The position numbers and the translations under genes are program-made. Source: Oryza sativa Japonica Group (lineage: Eukaryota > Streptophyta > Magnoliopsida > Poales > Poaceae). From it: a stretch of 64,000 bases of DNA. The notes below the pieces were generated by a model that saw only the letters and a list, made by a program, of their open reading frames with translations, ran no database searches and was not told the DNA's origin. The stretch is taken from positions 3,426,501-3,490,500 of the forward strand of contig NC_089036.1 of the NCBI RefSeq assembly GCF_034140825.1, written 5' to 3'. This document shows, piece after piece, positions 53,667 to 64,000 of the stretch. The first letter of the stretch is position 1. Every line of letters starts with the position of its first letter.

Positions 53667-56121
53667 ATGGAAGGTGTTGTTGTGAGGAGGGTGATCCCTT
53701 CGGACAACAGTTGCCTCTTCAATGCTGTTGGGTATGATTTCTCAATCATGGTGCTATCTATATATTATTGATGGTTTTGCAAATGGAGCGGTTGCCGATT
53801 ATACCTTCTTTGATACAGGTATGTCATGGAGCATAACAGGAACAAGGCTTCTGAGCTCAGACAGGTATCTGCTTTGAAAGACTAATGTACCTGCATATAT
53901 GTCTTCCCTCTCACTCTTCAAGGTTTTTAGAGGCTCTGATGTTGTAAAAAATGATATACATCCCCCTCGTATTTTTGCAAACTCGAACCAAAGCTATCAT
54001 CATGCTTGCTAGAAACTTCGTGTTCTATAATATGTTTATAGTATTTGGTATCAAACGTTTGTATATGCTCCAAAGTCATTTTCTGCCAAAACCAGTTGTA
54101 CTATCATGTGTGGCTGCATTAATTGGAATAGATGGAATGATATTGTTAGCTTGGCAATGATATTGATCTATCATATAGATGAGCTACTGGCCTTAATTCA
54201 ATTCGTGTGATAAACTTCTTTGAGGAACTCTTACATGGCATGCACTGATAACTATGGAATTCAGTTAGATCCATTGGCATATCTGTTACTCAAGCGTTAT
54301 TTTGTCAACTGTACTAGTAATGTTTGTAATTTATTTTAAAAAACTGTATGCGGGAGTATTGATGTTCAGCTGCTGTGTTGAATTCTTACCCCTTCCTCAA
54401 TAAGTAGCTATGTTACTATACTTTGTTTAATACCATCTTTTGGTAGAAGAAAAGAATAAATTTAATAGATAGTGTATTAGCTCAGGTATGATAAAGGCAC
54501 CAATACGCATGTGATGATGTCGATTTAAGCTAGGCTTACAATTATTGCCTTACTGCTGCAAAATTCAGTATGGTTGACATTGCGTTTTTCTCCCTCTTTT
54601 CTTGAAGGTTATAGCAGCAGCAGTTGCTAGTGATCCTGCAAAGTACAGTGAAGTTTTTCTTGGAAAACCAAATGAAGCGTACTGTGCTTGGATTTTGGAT
54701 TCTGAAAAGTGGGGAGGTGAGCTTTTGCACCACTAATCATGCACAGCAACAAGGCTGAAAAACAACCTCAATGGAAACCGTTCATGCTATGTTGTTTATC
54801 CATGGATTTTGACATACAGTCATGCACCACATTTTGTTGCATCAATGCTCTAAAATTTGTGTTAAAACATCCCTTTTTCGCAAGAGGAATAATGCAATGT
54901 CATGCTTTTCCACATTTATGCCTTAGACCATGAAAATAGTTGAGCTCATGTTCTCTTGGTAAGCATCTTTGCTATATAAGTTTCAGCCTCCATTAGTAGT
55001 CTGGTGGCACTAAAAGTTTCTCCAAATGATATAAGCACTTTGGGTTACCAGTACAAGTGCTTCTCTTTCTAGAGTTGCAACAATTAACACTACTTGTGAT
55101 GATTTACTAGTTTACCTGCTGATATTTGACTTTTTTTCACCTCTGTTTCTTCAACTGTACAGGTGCCATTGAACTTTCTATCCTATCGGAATATTATGGG
55201 CGTGAAATTGCTGCATATGACATCCAGACAACCCGCTGTGATCTGTATGGTCAGGTTGGTGGATCTTATATTCCTTTACTTTTGTTTATCCTAAAGTGTT
55301 AAGGCGGTGTCTTAGCTTTGCATCCCTTGATACAGGAGAAGAACTACACTGAGCGAACTATGCTCATCTATGATGGGCTGCATTATGATGCTTTAGCTGT
55401 AAGTATTCATGATAAATTTTTGACGATAAACAAAACACAATGAGATGCCAACTAATTTTGGCTGTTTTTTATCAACAAAATTCAGATGTCACCATTTGAA
55501 GGTGCACCGGAAGAATTTGATCAGACTATCTTCCCTGTCGACCACAAATGGTCGATTGGCCCAGTAGAGGGCCTTGCTCTTAACTTCGTGAAGGATGAAA
55601 AGAGGTATCTATCATTTCAAGCTTAGTTCTTTTTTTCCTATAAAGTATCTACATAATTTGCTGAAATCAGTGATGCCTTGAACAGAACATTTAGTTTAGC
55701 ATGTAACCACTGTTCAGAAGTGATTCAAAATATGCATCCCAGAAACCAAAAATGAAAAGAAGAGGAAGAAGAAGCTTTAGCTCCTAGTAAATTGCATCAT
55801 CGAACATGATCATATGTAATCGCAAGTGCATCATGTGAATGGTGTTCATTCATATGTCTTATTCACCATTGGTTGGACATGCCATATGCAGGAAGAGGAG
55901 CTACACAGACACTGCAAACTTCACCTTGCGCTGTGGCGTCTGCCAAATTGGTGTGATTGGTCAAAAGGTAAGTGATGCTCTTAAAAACACAAAATGTTTT
56001 TGTTTATACCAATCCGTGATGACCATGAACTGATCAAAGCCTTCTCTCTTGGTGCACAATACAGGAAGCCGTTGAACATGCTCAGGCCACTGGACATGTC
56101 AACTTCCAAGAATACAAATGA
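53667..56121 (+). CDS. OTU-domain deubiquitinase, plant OTU2 / yeast OTU1 type
   Basis: Eight coding exons, phase-consistent with GT-AG borders: 53667-53731, 53819-53864, 54608-54716, 55163-55254, 55336-55398, 55486-55604, 55892-55967 and 56065-56121. They give 208 residues, as for Arabidopsis OTU2. The catalytic Asp and Cys are in IPSDNSCLFNAVGY near the N-terminus and the catalytic His in LIYDGLHYDALA at about residue 120, the order of the OTU fold. The C-terminus (LRCGVCQIGVIGQKEAVEHA, then TGHVNFQEYK) is a C2H2-type zinc finger as in yeast OTU1 and human YOD1. Those relatives work with the CDC48/p97 machinery to trim ubiquitin chains; the plant protein lacks an N-terminal UBX-like domain. 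The start codon follows a leader intron. No defect is seen. Confidence 0.95.
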
Positions 56122-57884
56122 CTGTACAAGATAAAACCTGTGTTGTAACTTGTAAAACCCATGTTCATTTGTTCCAATTGATAATTCTTCTCGGGTTGGA
56201 TATGGTATAGAACTGTATTACAACATTTGTTACAGGGTAATTTAATAATGCCAGTTTGGATAATCCGGTGTGATATCGACGTTGACTTGTCAACTATGCT
56301 TGATTGTAGTCATTACCTTGCATATCAGCTTCTGATTTTGTTTTCATTGGTTGGTTCACGCTCACCCCTATACATTGAAAATGGAAGAAAACTTACATAT
56401 AGATGAATGTGGCTTACGTTTTGCTGCCTGATTTCGAAAGTTTAAACTTTTTAACTCGAACCAAGGGTTTAGAGTCTCAACGATTTTAAAACATCTCGAG
56501 CCGGCGTGAAATGTGCATTTCAAATGGTTTTGTTCGAAATTTGGCTAATTTCATTCAAAATTATCCAAAAAAAAAATTAACGTCTTGGTGGGGCTGGAAA
56601 TTAAACTAGCCAATCGAGATTGCAGACTCTGCTTCCAACATACTACCTCAAAACTACTACGAATTTGAACAGAGATAAAAACGAAGTTATTTTTCCTCGG
56701 ATGTCTGTGCTGATGGATGAGTTGAGAGTTGTTGCTTCAAATCATCACATGGGCCAAGCCCAGATTCTTTTTATTTTTCATTTTTGTTTCTTGTGGGCTC
56801 CTTTGGTTGGCATGCATGCAGATGCTCAGGTGTAAGCTTTTAATATGGCACATGCACGTACGCAGTATAGATTCTGTGGAGCATACTGTTTTTTCTTTTG
56901 TTTTTCCTGTCGACCAGGCAGGAATCTAATCTATTAGCTTTGCTCCTGGTCAAACTTCCCATTCAAATGGTGATAAAAAAAACTTAAATGAGTCGATCTA
57001 AAGCAGCATAGACACCCATACCTGAATTATTTTACTCCCAATTAACATGAGACCAAGATAGATTATTATTATAGTATTTGTACTTAGTATGCAGAAACAC
57101 AGGCAGGACATGTATCCTAGCTTACCTTTCAATTAATTTCTTTTGGGAAACAAGAGGAAATAGCTAGAGAGTTGGTCCAAGAGCACGTAGTATACCTGAA
57201 ACTGAAAGGCATTGCCATCCAAAGGATAAAAGTCACATGTTGAAATTAATCTGACAACAGAATTAAATAACAGTAATTAATTTTTTTTGCGGGGAATAAC
57301 AGTAATTAATTAACAAAAAGGAAAAGGACAGCAGCAATAACACTAGGAACTGTAGACAAGATCGGTCTTTCATCTTTGCATGCACTAGCTGGAGTACTAC
57401 TGCCTATGGTTTGGCCAATTGCCATGCTAGGGAAAAAAAGATAAGAGAAATTATTAAAAGATATGAATTAAACAGTGATCAAGTTACATGCATAAATGGA
57501 GCCCACATTGACATAGTAATATATACACCCAGCTTCATCTTGGCCCATGCATGCATGCCCAGCCATATTACTGTACAAGTTATTACTAGCACAGTGATAT
57601 ATGGGCCCCAATATATATTGTGAACACTGTGTTAGATGATACTCTCCCATGTGTTACCCAAAGATCAATGTTGACTGGTTAATTGTTTTCACTAGAGAAA
57701 ATAAAAGCTACTCCTTTTGATAACTACTACTACTCCTTTTGTTCTTTCTTACTGATTGGATATCGTTACAGTCTCCAATGTACGTGTGTTTCGTCACTAT
57801 TTTATTTCTAACTGTGTCTAAAATATTTTAAAAAATGTACTTTTGTTATGAATGTACTAATATCGTTTTCACATATAAAATAGC

Positions 57885-57888
<4 letters not shown>
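56122..57888. other. 3' UTR of the OTU gene and intergenic sequence
   Basis: The 3' UTR probably ends within 150-250 bases of the stop. Beyond that I see AT-rich sequence with small frames lacking domains and no element ends. Confidence 0.55.

Positions 57889-57933
<45 letters not shown>
57889..57933. repeat. (TA)n microsatellite
   Basis: A perfect alternating tract of about 44 bp. Confidence 0.9.
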
Positions 57934-57936
<3 letters not shown>

Positions 57937-57997
57937 TGATTTACGATTTAAAGATATACCTGGGTCATCTTAGCAGGACGTTATAATTATTTATTTA

Positions 57998-58027
57998 AAT
58001 ATTAATTAATTAATTAATTAATTAATT
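57998..58027. repeat. (ATTA)n microsatellite
   Basis: About seven tandem ATTA units. Confidence 0.85.
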
Positions 58028-59638
58028 GGGTGCGGCCTCCTTTTTCATTCTCTTTTTGACTACATAGTCATCCAGTAGATCTCCCTCCTTTAGTCGCTGT
58101 CAACGTACCCTTCCAATCCGAATTTGCGATTTCCTCGTGACACATCGATTCGACCCGCTTTATTAATTTTGCTTTCTCCTTAGCTTTCCATGTTCAAATG
58201 CTAAATTATAACACCTGGCCTTTATTATCACATAATTAATCAGTGTATCTTAGCTTAATTACTCTGTAGACTAAAATTAACTAATGCTCATGACATCAAT
58301 CCGAAAGCAACACAGATATGCGCATATATACAACGTTGAGATAGTGCAGCGTGATACGTCCATGTATAATACTCACTTTATGAATGATTAATTAACTTTT
58401 GGATAAGTGTGCCAAGTGTATAAACTTATAAAGATGACGTGTACGTATATGTCACTATTATTGCTAGGTAAGCTAGAGCTATAGTTGCAAGGTTGGATAA
58501 TTACTCATTAATTACTTTTTTAAGAAAGTAATAGAAGTTTTTATTGAACTCAGTAAATTGCATCAAGATGATACAACTGCAATGACAACACTCTCAACCT
58601 TTGTATAATTAAGATGTATAAAACCAAAACACACATTAACTAGTTTAAAGAAATAAATCACATAAAGCACTAAGGACCATCAATCCTAAGGCTTATTAAT
58701 AAACAATAATTGAATGTACTAGCAATGACTTTGTGAGTTCTTTTTTTTAATTACTTAGTGAAATTGTGGTGCTCATGAGGTCAACTAGTTTAAAATAGTG
58801 ATTCTACCTACGGTTCTCGAGAGGTCCCGTGTAAAATTTCTCCCAATAATTCAGATATTAGAGGGTACCAAATTTTATACGAAAAATTCTAGTAACTCTC
58901 AAGGACCTAAAATTTGACGATTAAAATCATTTCTTTGCAAAAAAAATCACTTTAATTATAGCTAATTAAGTTTATGTATCTGCAAGACTGCAACCTGGTA
59001 TATATGTAAACTCTATGTAAACAGCTAGAAATGTACAGTAAAACATAAGGTGAGCAAGCGTGCCTGCAGATGCATCAGTACAGGGCTTCTCTCTTTAGCA
59101 ACAGGCATGAAGGCATGCATGCATGCATGAGGTCTCCATAATTAAAAGTTAGCTAGCCCCAAGGGGAACATTGATTCCATCCTAATCATCATCATTGCCC
59201 CCTCCTGGGCTCTCTAGACCACTCTTGCACAAAGCAAAGCAAAATATTCTCAATTTTAATTAGGAGTAGATGATATTATGAACCTCCTAGAGAGATATAT
59301 ATGTCTTGGTCTTAACCTTTCATGCATCAAAGGATGACCCCACATGTGGCAATATCATATTTGGGTGTTGTCCTTATCAGATATGCACTTGCTTGGTTAG
59401 CAACTCGGCCCTTGTGATTATCTGCTAATTAATTAACACATTAATTCCCTCTCAGATAGGGAGTACCTAAATTGGATTAGCCATAGGCTTTTTTCCTGGT
59501 AGCATTAGGATGTGCTGTCACTTTAGAATATACATAGACTATGATCCATTGGATTTGTCTTATGTATGATATGCATAATTAAGGATGGGACAGTGATGAG
59601 AAGCTAACTCCAAGAGAGTCCCATGCAATTAAGCATGC
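58028..59638. other. Intergenic, no gene seen
   Basis: AT-rich. A segment at about 58840-58920 has weak inverted similarity (AGAGGGTACCAAATTTTATA), too weak to call. A (GCAT)n run lies near 59115. Confidence 0.55.
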
Positions 59639-59875
59639 ACTCCGTCCCAAAATAAGTACAGTTTTACACTATTTACGTTCAACGTTTGACCGTTCGTCTT
59701 ATTTGAAAATTTTTTATGATTAATATTTTTATTGCTATTAGATGATAAAACATGAATAGTACTTTATGTGTGACTAAATATTTTCAAATTTTTCACAAAT
59801 TTTTCAAATAAGACGGACGGTCAAACGTTGGGCACGGATATCCACGGCTGCACTTATTTTGGGACGGATGTAGTA
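59639..59875. mobile_element. Stowaway-type MITE, abundant rice family
   Basis: The ends CTCCGTCCCAAAATAAGT and the complement of ACTTATTTTGGGACGGA are inverted. The subterminal AACGTTTGACCGT(T/C)CGTCTTA is also repeated in inverse at the right. It is about 237 bp. TA at the right end is clear; the left end has mutated. Confidence 0.85.
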
Positions 59876-60084
59876 TGTAATTCTGGTGAATTGTACTGAC
59901 CCAGCTCTGTTGCTTTCATGCATACACAGTACAACTAGCTAGACCTAGGCATCATTGGGTTAAGTGGCATTATGTGAAGTACTGGGTTGGTTAGGCCCAA
60001 GGGACCCCTACATTAATTTCCTGAACCTAACCTTAGTTCTGAACTGGCATTTGTGCTCAACGAAAAATTGGTGTTATTGTGTTA

Positions 60085-60234
60085 CTCCCTCCCTCCATCC
60101 CATAAAAAAAAGAATCTAGAACCGTATGTGACATATTTTATTACTATGAATCTCGATATACATTATGTCCAGATTCGTAGTATTAGAATATGTCACATCT
60201 GGTGTTAGGTTGGTTTTTTATGGGACGGAGGGAG
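60085..60234. mobile_element. Stowaway-type MITE
   Basis: Ends CTCCCTCCCTCCATCCCATA and the complement of TATGGGACGGAGGGAG, with TA at 60083-60084 and 60235-60236. A nearly complete palindrome of 150 bp. Confidence 0.88.
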
Positions 60235-60236
60235 TA

Positions 60237-60962
60237 TGCTACCGGAATTTGAATTGCTCAAATACATTTATTTTGCTATCAATGGTCCTACTGCCCTTGT
60301 GTGCATAATTTGCAATCATGAAGAAAGCAGAGGGAGACCCTATCTATCTGCTGACCAGATCTGAAGGAGCCACCTAGAAGTGAACCTCCACCATGCTGTC
60401 TTCATCTGCATTGCCAGGTGAATCTGCATTTTTTTTCTCTCTGATGAGTTGCAATTTGTTACTGTCACTCTATGTAGAATCTACTCCAGAAGTAGAACAA
60501 ATCAAAGGTGAAAATTTTCAAGAGTATATGTTAGTTCCAATCTGCACATGACTGCAGGCTGAACATATGTCACTTGTATTTACTGCAAGAAGGATACTTG
60601 CAATAAGTAACAGAATATACAGACTTGAGGGGCAAAGATTGTATCTCTTTCTGAATTTGGTCATACATGTAATGCATACAAGCTTTTAAGATGATGGCCC
60701 TACTCAATAAAACCAACTAACCCTAGAGTGGCTATTTCTGAACATTGCTACATAATTTTATACTGCTGGTACCTAACCTCACAATCTTCCTTTGTTGATT
60801 GACAGTGGGGAAGCTAAGCTTTAGGGCCTTTGCCCTAACTTGAGGAAGAATAAGGCCATCTTAGGAAGCATCATTGGATGCCTTTCTTGACCACTTTTGA
60901 CACTATGCTACTACTACTACCTCTCGATGAAATTGTCTTGTCATGCTTTGCCACCACATGCA
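60237..60962. other. Intergenic, no gene seen
   Basis: AT-rich; no element ends or coding potential recognised. Confidence 0.55.
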
Positions 60963-60964
60963 TT

Positions 60965-60995
<31 letters not shown>

Positions 60996-60996
60996 C
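60963..60996. repeat. (TTTC)n microsatellite
   Basis: About eight tandem TTTC units. Confidence 0.9.
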
Positions 60997-61326
60997 ATGT
61001 CCAAGATTATTCATTTTAGTTTTTTCTAAGCACAGAACAGAGAGGGCCCAATATATGGACCCACCAGCTCATTGAGTGGACTAGGAGCAATGCGGGTGAA
61101 TTTATCTCCATCAAGTCTATTCTTGTTGTCAGTTGCTATGTACAGTACTACTTATGTGTTCTACCCTTGATGTAGTACATTTTTTTCTGAAAGCTGCATG
61201 CCAAAGTTCAGCAATAATTATATTATGCATTATGTACTCAAAATCACTTCTTTTCATCTCTCTCTCTCCAACTGATGTCTCTGTAAGATTGTTACTGTAT
61301 ATTGAAAAAAAAAAGAAAACACTGTA

Positions 61327-61398
61327 CTCCCTCCGTCTCAAATTGTACACGGATCTGAACGTAGCTATAAAAGTTGGTTTATTTTAAAACGGATGAAG
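61327..61398. mobile_element. Very short Stowaway-type MITE
   Basis: Ends CTCCCTCCGTCTCAAA and the complement of TTTTAAAACGGATGAAG, with TA at 61325-61326 and 61399-61400. It is 72 bp, close to the smallest that keeps both ends. Confidence 0.65.
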
Positions 61399-61400
61399 TA

Positions 61401-62325
61401 TCTAATATGTGAAAAAAGAAAATTTCAAATATGTATAGGAGATATTAGTATATGTGATGCAAGTCTATTGTCAGTAATGTATATGAATTTTAGTCCCTAT
61501 TGTTGACAGTTGCCAACCTCGTCTGTCAGCGAGCTCTGCAAGAGAACAAGAAGCGTCGATCAAGCTGAGGCATGATTGACGCGTACGTGCATCGTGGCAA
61601 CAGTCAGTGCAACAGTTCTCTCGATTGATCAGGCAGCGAGACTGACAGCTCAGACAGAGTGATTGTCCACGTGGCATCTCCTGAGCCTCTCCATCCCAGT
61701 GTAAAAGCAAACAGTTCAGCGTCCTGCTGAGATGATGCTGATCAGCAGGGCAAAATTTTTTGCAACTTGTTTTCAGAGATAGCCAGGCTTTTGCAACCTC
61801 TGCAGGAGAAGAGTGTCACACTGTGCCTGATGATACTTCACTGGGAGTTAGCACAGTGTAAAAAAATTTGAAAAAGGCAGAGTTTTTAATCTGGATATGA
61901 GTACTGCTATATACTACTGCTAGTAGTATAATATTGCAGCTAATCATTCCTATAGATTCCTAGGAGAATCAGAGGACTTAGACAGGCAAACAGAGCTGAT
62001 CACTGATCAGGTGATGCATTTTTGCAGCAGTGTGCCATGATAGATATGAAAGCTGGAGTAGCTGCAAATGTGTGAGAAAATGTGAGAGTGTCACGCAGTG
62101 GTTTGTACCAAGTGTAGGCGAGCCGTTGGATCGAGAATCGACGGCTGCGATTGATCTTGGCACGGCGTACTGTTGATCATTCAATACTAGGAGTGGAACT
62201 CTGTCTGGTACTACACTCCCAAAGAATGGCTGCAATGGATCTGCATCTCAACTACTTTGAGTGCCTGCTAAGTTTACTAGTGCCCCAATCAGATTACCTT
62301 AACGAAGGTAGTGAATTATACACTG
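61401..62325. other. Intergenic, no gene seen
   Basis: Small frames without domains. Short CAGACAG and GATCAG motifs recur around 61500-62010 but form no clear structure. Confidence 0.5.
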
Positions 62326-62575
62326 AAAAAGGCTCCATTTGTAACGTGGAATTTGTTTTCATTTCTTACCGTTTTTTGTGAAAATTAAACCGATTCTTGG
62401 GAAACTCTCTGCAGGCTTAAAAAGGCTCCATTTCTTACCCTTTTTTGTGAAAATTAAACCGATCTCATCCATCTTACAGTATGCAGTGAATTGCACACAT
62501 AAAAGACTCTATTTGTAATGTGGATAAGAATTATATCTGTACGTTTTACGGAAATTAAACCGATTCTTGTGAAAA
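62326..62575. repeat. Diverged tandem repeat, three copies
   Basis: Units contain AAAAGGCTCCATTT (or AAAAGACTCTATTT), a GTAA(C/T)GTGGA stretch and GTGAAAATTAAACCGAT (or GGAAATTAAACCGATTC). Copies start near 62326, 62418 and 62501. Spacing varies from about 80 to 90 bp because of indels. Confidence 0.75.
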
Positions 62576-62987
62576 TCCTATGAATTTCTGCAGGCATTTG
62601 AATGTTTAAATTCCATGGATCTCATCCTCCTTACACAAGGCATTATTGATGCCCAAGTACTGTGGAAGTGGCACTGGATTGTTTTGCAGTCTATGAGCAC
62701 AGTGGCTCTTCTGGGTGATTAGTTGAAGGCAATTTATTTCCCTGGATATAATTGGTGACAATTGTACAGCCCCACTACGGCTACCAAGTCACATCAAGCA
62801 CAATCATACTGTTCATTGACACAACAAAGGGAAAGGAGAGGAGACCACACACAGTACCTTATGCTGTAATGAGAGTTATGGCACAGGATGGTACAATTTG
62901 GACAAGCTCATCCTACTGCTACTCCATTGCAATTCATCAATTGGATGGAATTGTCCTTGCATGACCTCTCCAATGGCTGGCTACCTA
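62576..62987. other. Intergenic, no gene seen
   Basis: No coding or element signal was recognised. Confidence 0.5.
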
Positions 62988-63210
62988 GGGCTCTTATGGG
63001 GAACTTGAGATTTCGAGAAGCAGCTGAGGAGTGACGAGAAGATAGCTATTGAGAATTTAAAAAAGTTATGTTTTCTAGTTTGTCTTCTAGTTTATTTCCT
63101 AGATTATATAGCTTCTAATTCTTAGAATTTCGGTGTAAAGCTAAACGGTTTATGAGAGTTGAAAATTCTAGAAGAAGCTGCAGCTGCGAGAAGCTTTCCC
63201 AAACAGGACC
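62988..63210. mobile_element. MITE-like element with CAGCTG-rich inverted ends
   Basis: The left end (GGGCTCTTATGGGGAACTT, GAGAAGCAGCTG) resembles the complement of the right end (CAGCTGCGAGAAGCTTTCCC, AAACAGGACC), with gaps. It is about 223 bp. No clean duplication; probably an old hAT- or Mutator-type MITE. Confidence 0.5.
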
Positions 63211-64000
63211 TTTGTATACTTTCTAGCCTACTAGTAGTAGTGTCTGGTATACACTTTCATACTTGCATGAGGACAAAAACCTGTAAACTGATCAACTTTA
63301 ACTGCTGCTGTAAATTGATATGTACAAGGATCTAGTAGTAATTATTGTTAGTCAGGTACTAACACTTGGTGGTTGGGAAAATTCTTATCTGTTGTTGTAC
63401 AAGAAGCATATGGATAAAACAACAGAGCTGTACTGACATGATACAATCAACCTTAGTCTCAATAAAAAGTTTAACAGTAATAAGCAGTTCAATTCCCTGT
63501 AGGGATCTAGTAGAAAAAGAAAGACTCTCATCTCATACAATTGCCTAGGAGGCTTCAATTGTTTGAAACAGACTTACTCTGATTAATTTATGATTGCTAG
63601 AATGCATAATTCACAGTTTCACACTTCTGTTAGGGGCTGCTCATTTTGATTTTGGCATGTATCCCAACACTTCCTTTTTAAAAAAAAAAATAAAAGTGAG
63701 GTTTTGGCATGTACTTTTACCACAAACAAGATGTAACTGTTCCTCTAAAAAATTTAAAAAGAGATGGAAGATGTAATTGTTTGAAACATCTATGGGGCTA
63801 TGGCACCTACTGTTTTGAGGTGCTGCCCTCACCTACTTAGGAGAAAGAGTACCCACCCTCTGCCAATCCCAAAGAGCTCTATCTCCTAGAGCATCCCCAC
63901 ACTACACCTTGCAAATGAATTGGCCCTGTCTCACCATTGCCAATGCAAGGAAACAAAAAGAAAAGATTGTTGAATTTGACTCTTGGATATAGTTTCCCAC
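63211..64000. other. Intergenic, no gene seen up to the window edge
   Basis: AT-rich with short frames only. If a gene starts beyond the edge, no promoter for it is recognisable here. Confidence 0.5.

Noticed and set aside
58796-58925. Possible small inverted-repeat element
   Set aside because: The arms match too poorly and no target duplication is visible.

Overview
The window reads as nuclear DNA of a grass, most likely rice (Oryza). The evidence is: host genes with GC-rich first exons and AT-rich GT-AG introns; many Stowaway and Tourist-type MITEs with the ends common in rice; and LTR retrotransposons primed by initiator tRNA-Met. The species is inferred from pattern, not from a database search.

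Layout. Positions 1-400 hold the probable 5' end of a minus-strand gene leaving the window. At 2338-5307 (-) lies a three-exon gene for a small membrane protein; its first intron carries about 30 GAA/TTC triplets. From 5640 to 9303 three LTR-derived insertions follow each other, each with an exact target duplication: a miniature TRIM-like element and two solo LTRs. A (TA)n tract of about 195 bp comes next. At 10342-13163 (-) is a second small, probably organellar, membrane-protein gene. Some 78 bp upstream of its start begins an 18.5-kb Mutator-like element (13241-31698). This element has a MuDR-like plan: a FAR1-type transposase gene reads in from the left and a ULP1-like (C48) protease gene from the right, converging near 23.9 kb. 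Both are decayed, and the transposase is split by a young Copia element (16059-21825). At 33101-34715 is a second Mutator-type element that is nearly one large foldback.

The right half is gene-rich. It holds an 11-exon beta-1,3-galactosyltransferase (36129-39292, +), a small arginine-rich protein (40391-40771, +), an intronless type I MADS-box gene (41583-42443, +), a second Copia element (42563-48047), a PLS-class PPR gene (48121-49551, +) and an OTU deubiquitinase of the plant OTU2 type (53667-56121, +). From 56.2 kb to the end I see no gene, only MITEs, simple repeats and one diverged tandem repeat.

The host genes do not form a pathway; they are ordinary neighbours. What ties the window together is transposon layering. 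Two insertions, the large MULE and the second Copia element, sit within about 80 bp of host start codons and have probably changed those genes' promoters. Exon models were built by hand from splice signals and reading phase. Those of the galactosyltransferase and OTU genes are phase-consistent throughout; those of the two unknown minus-strand genes are less certain.
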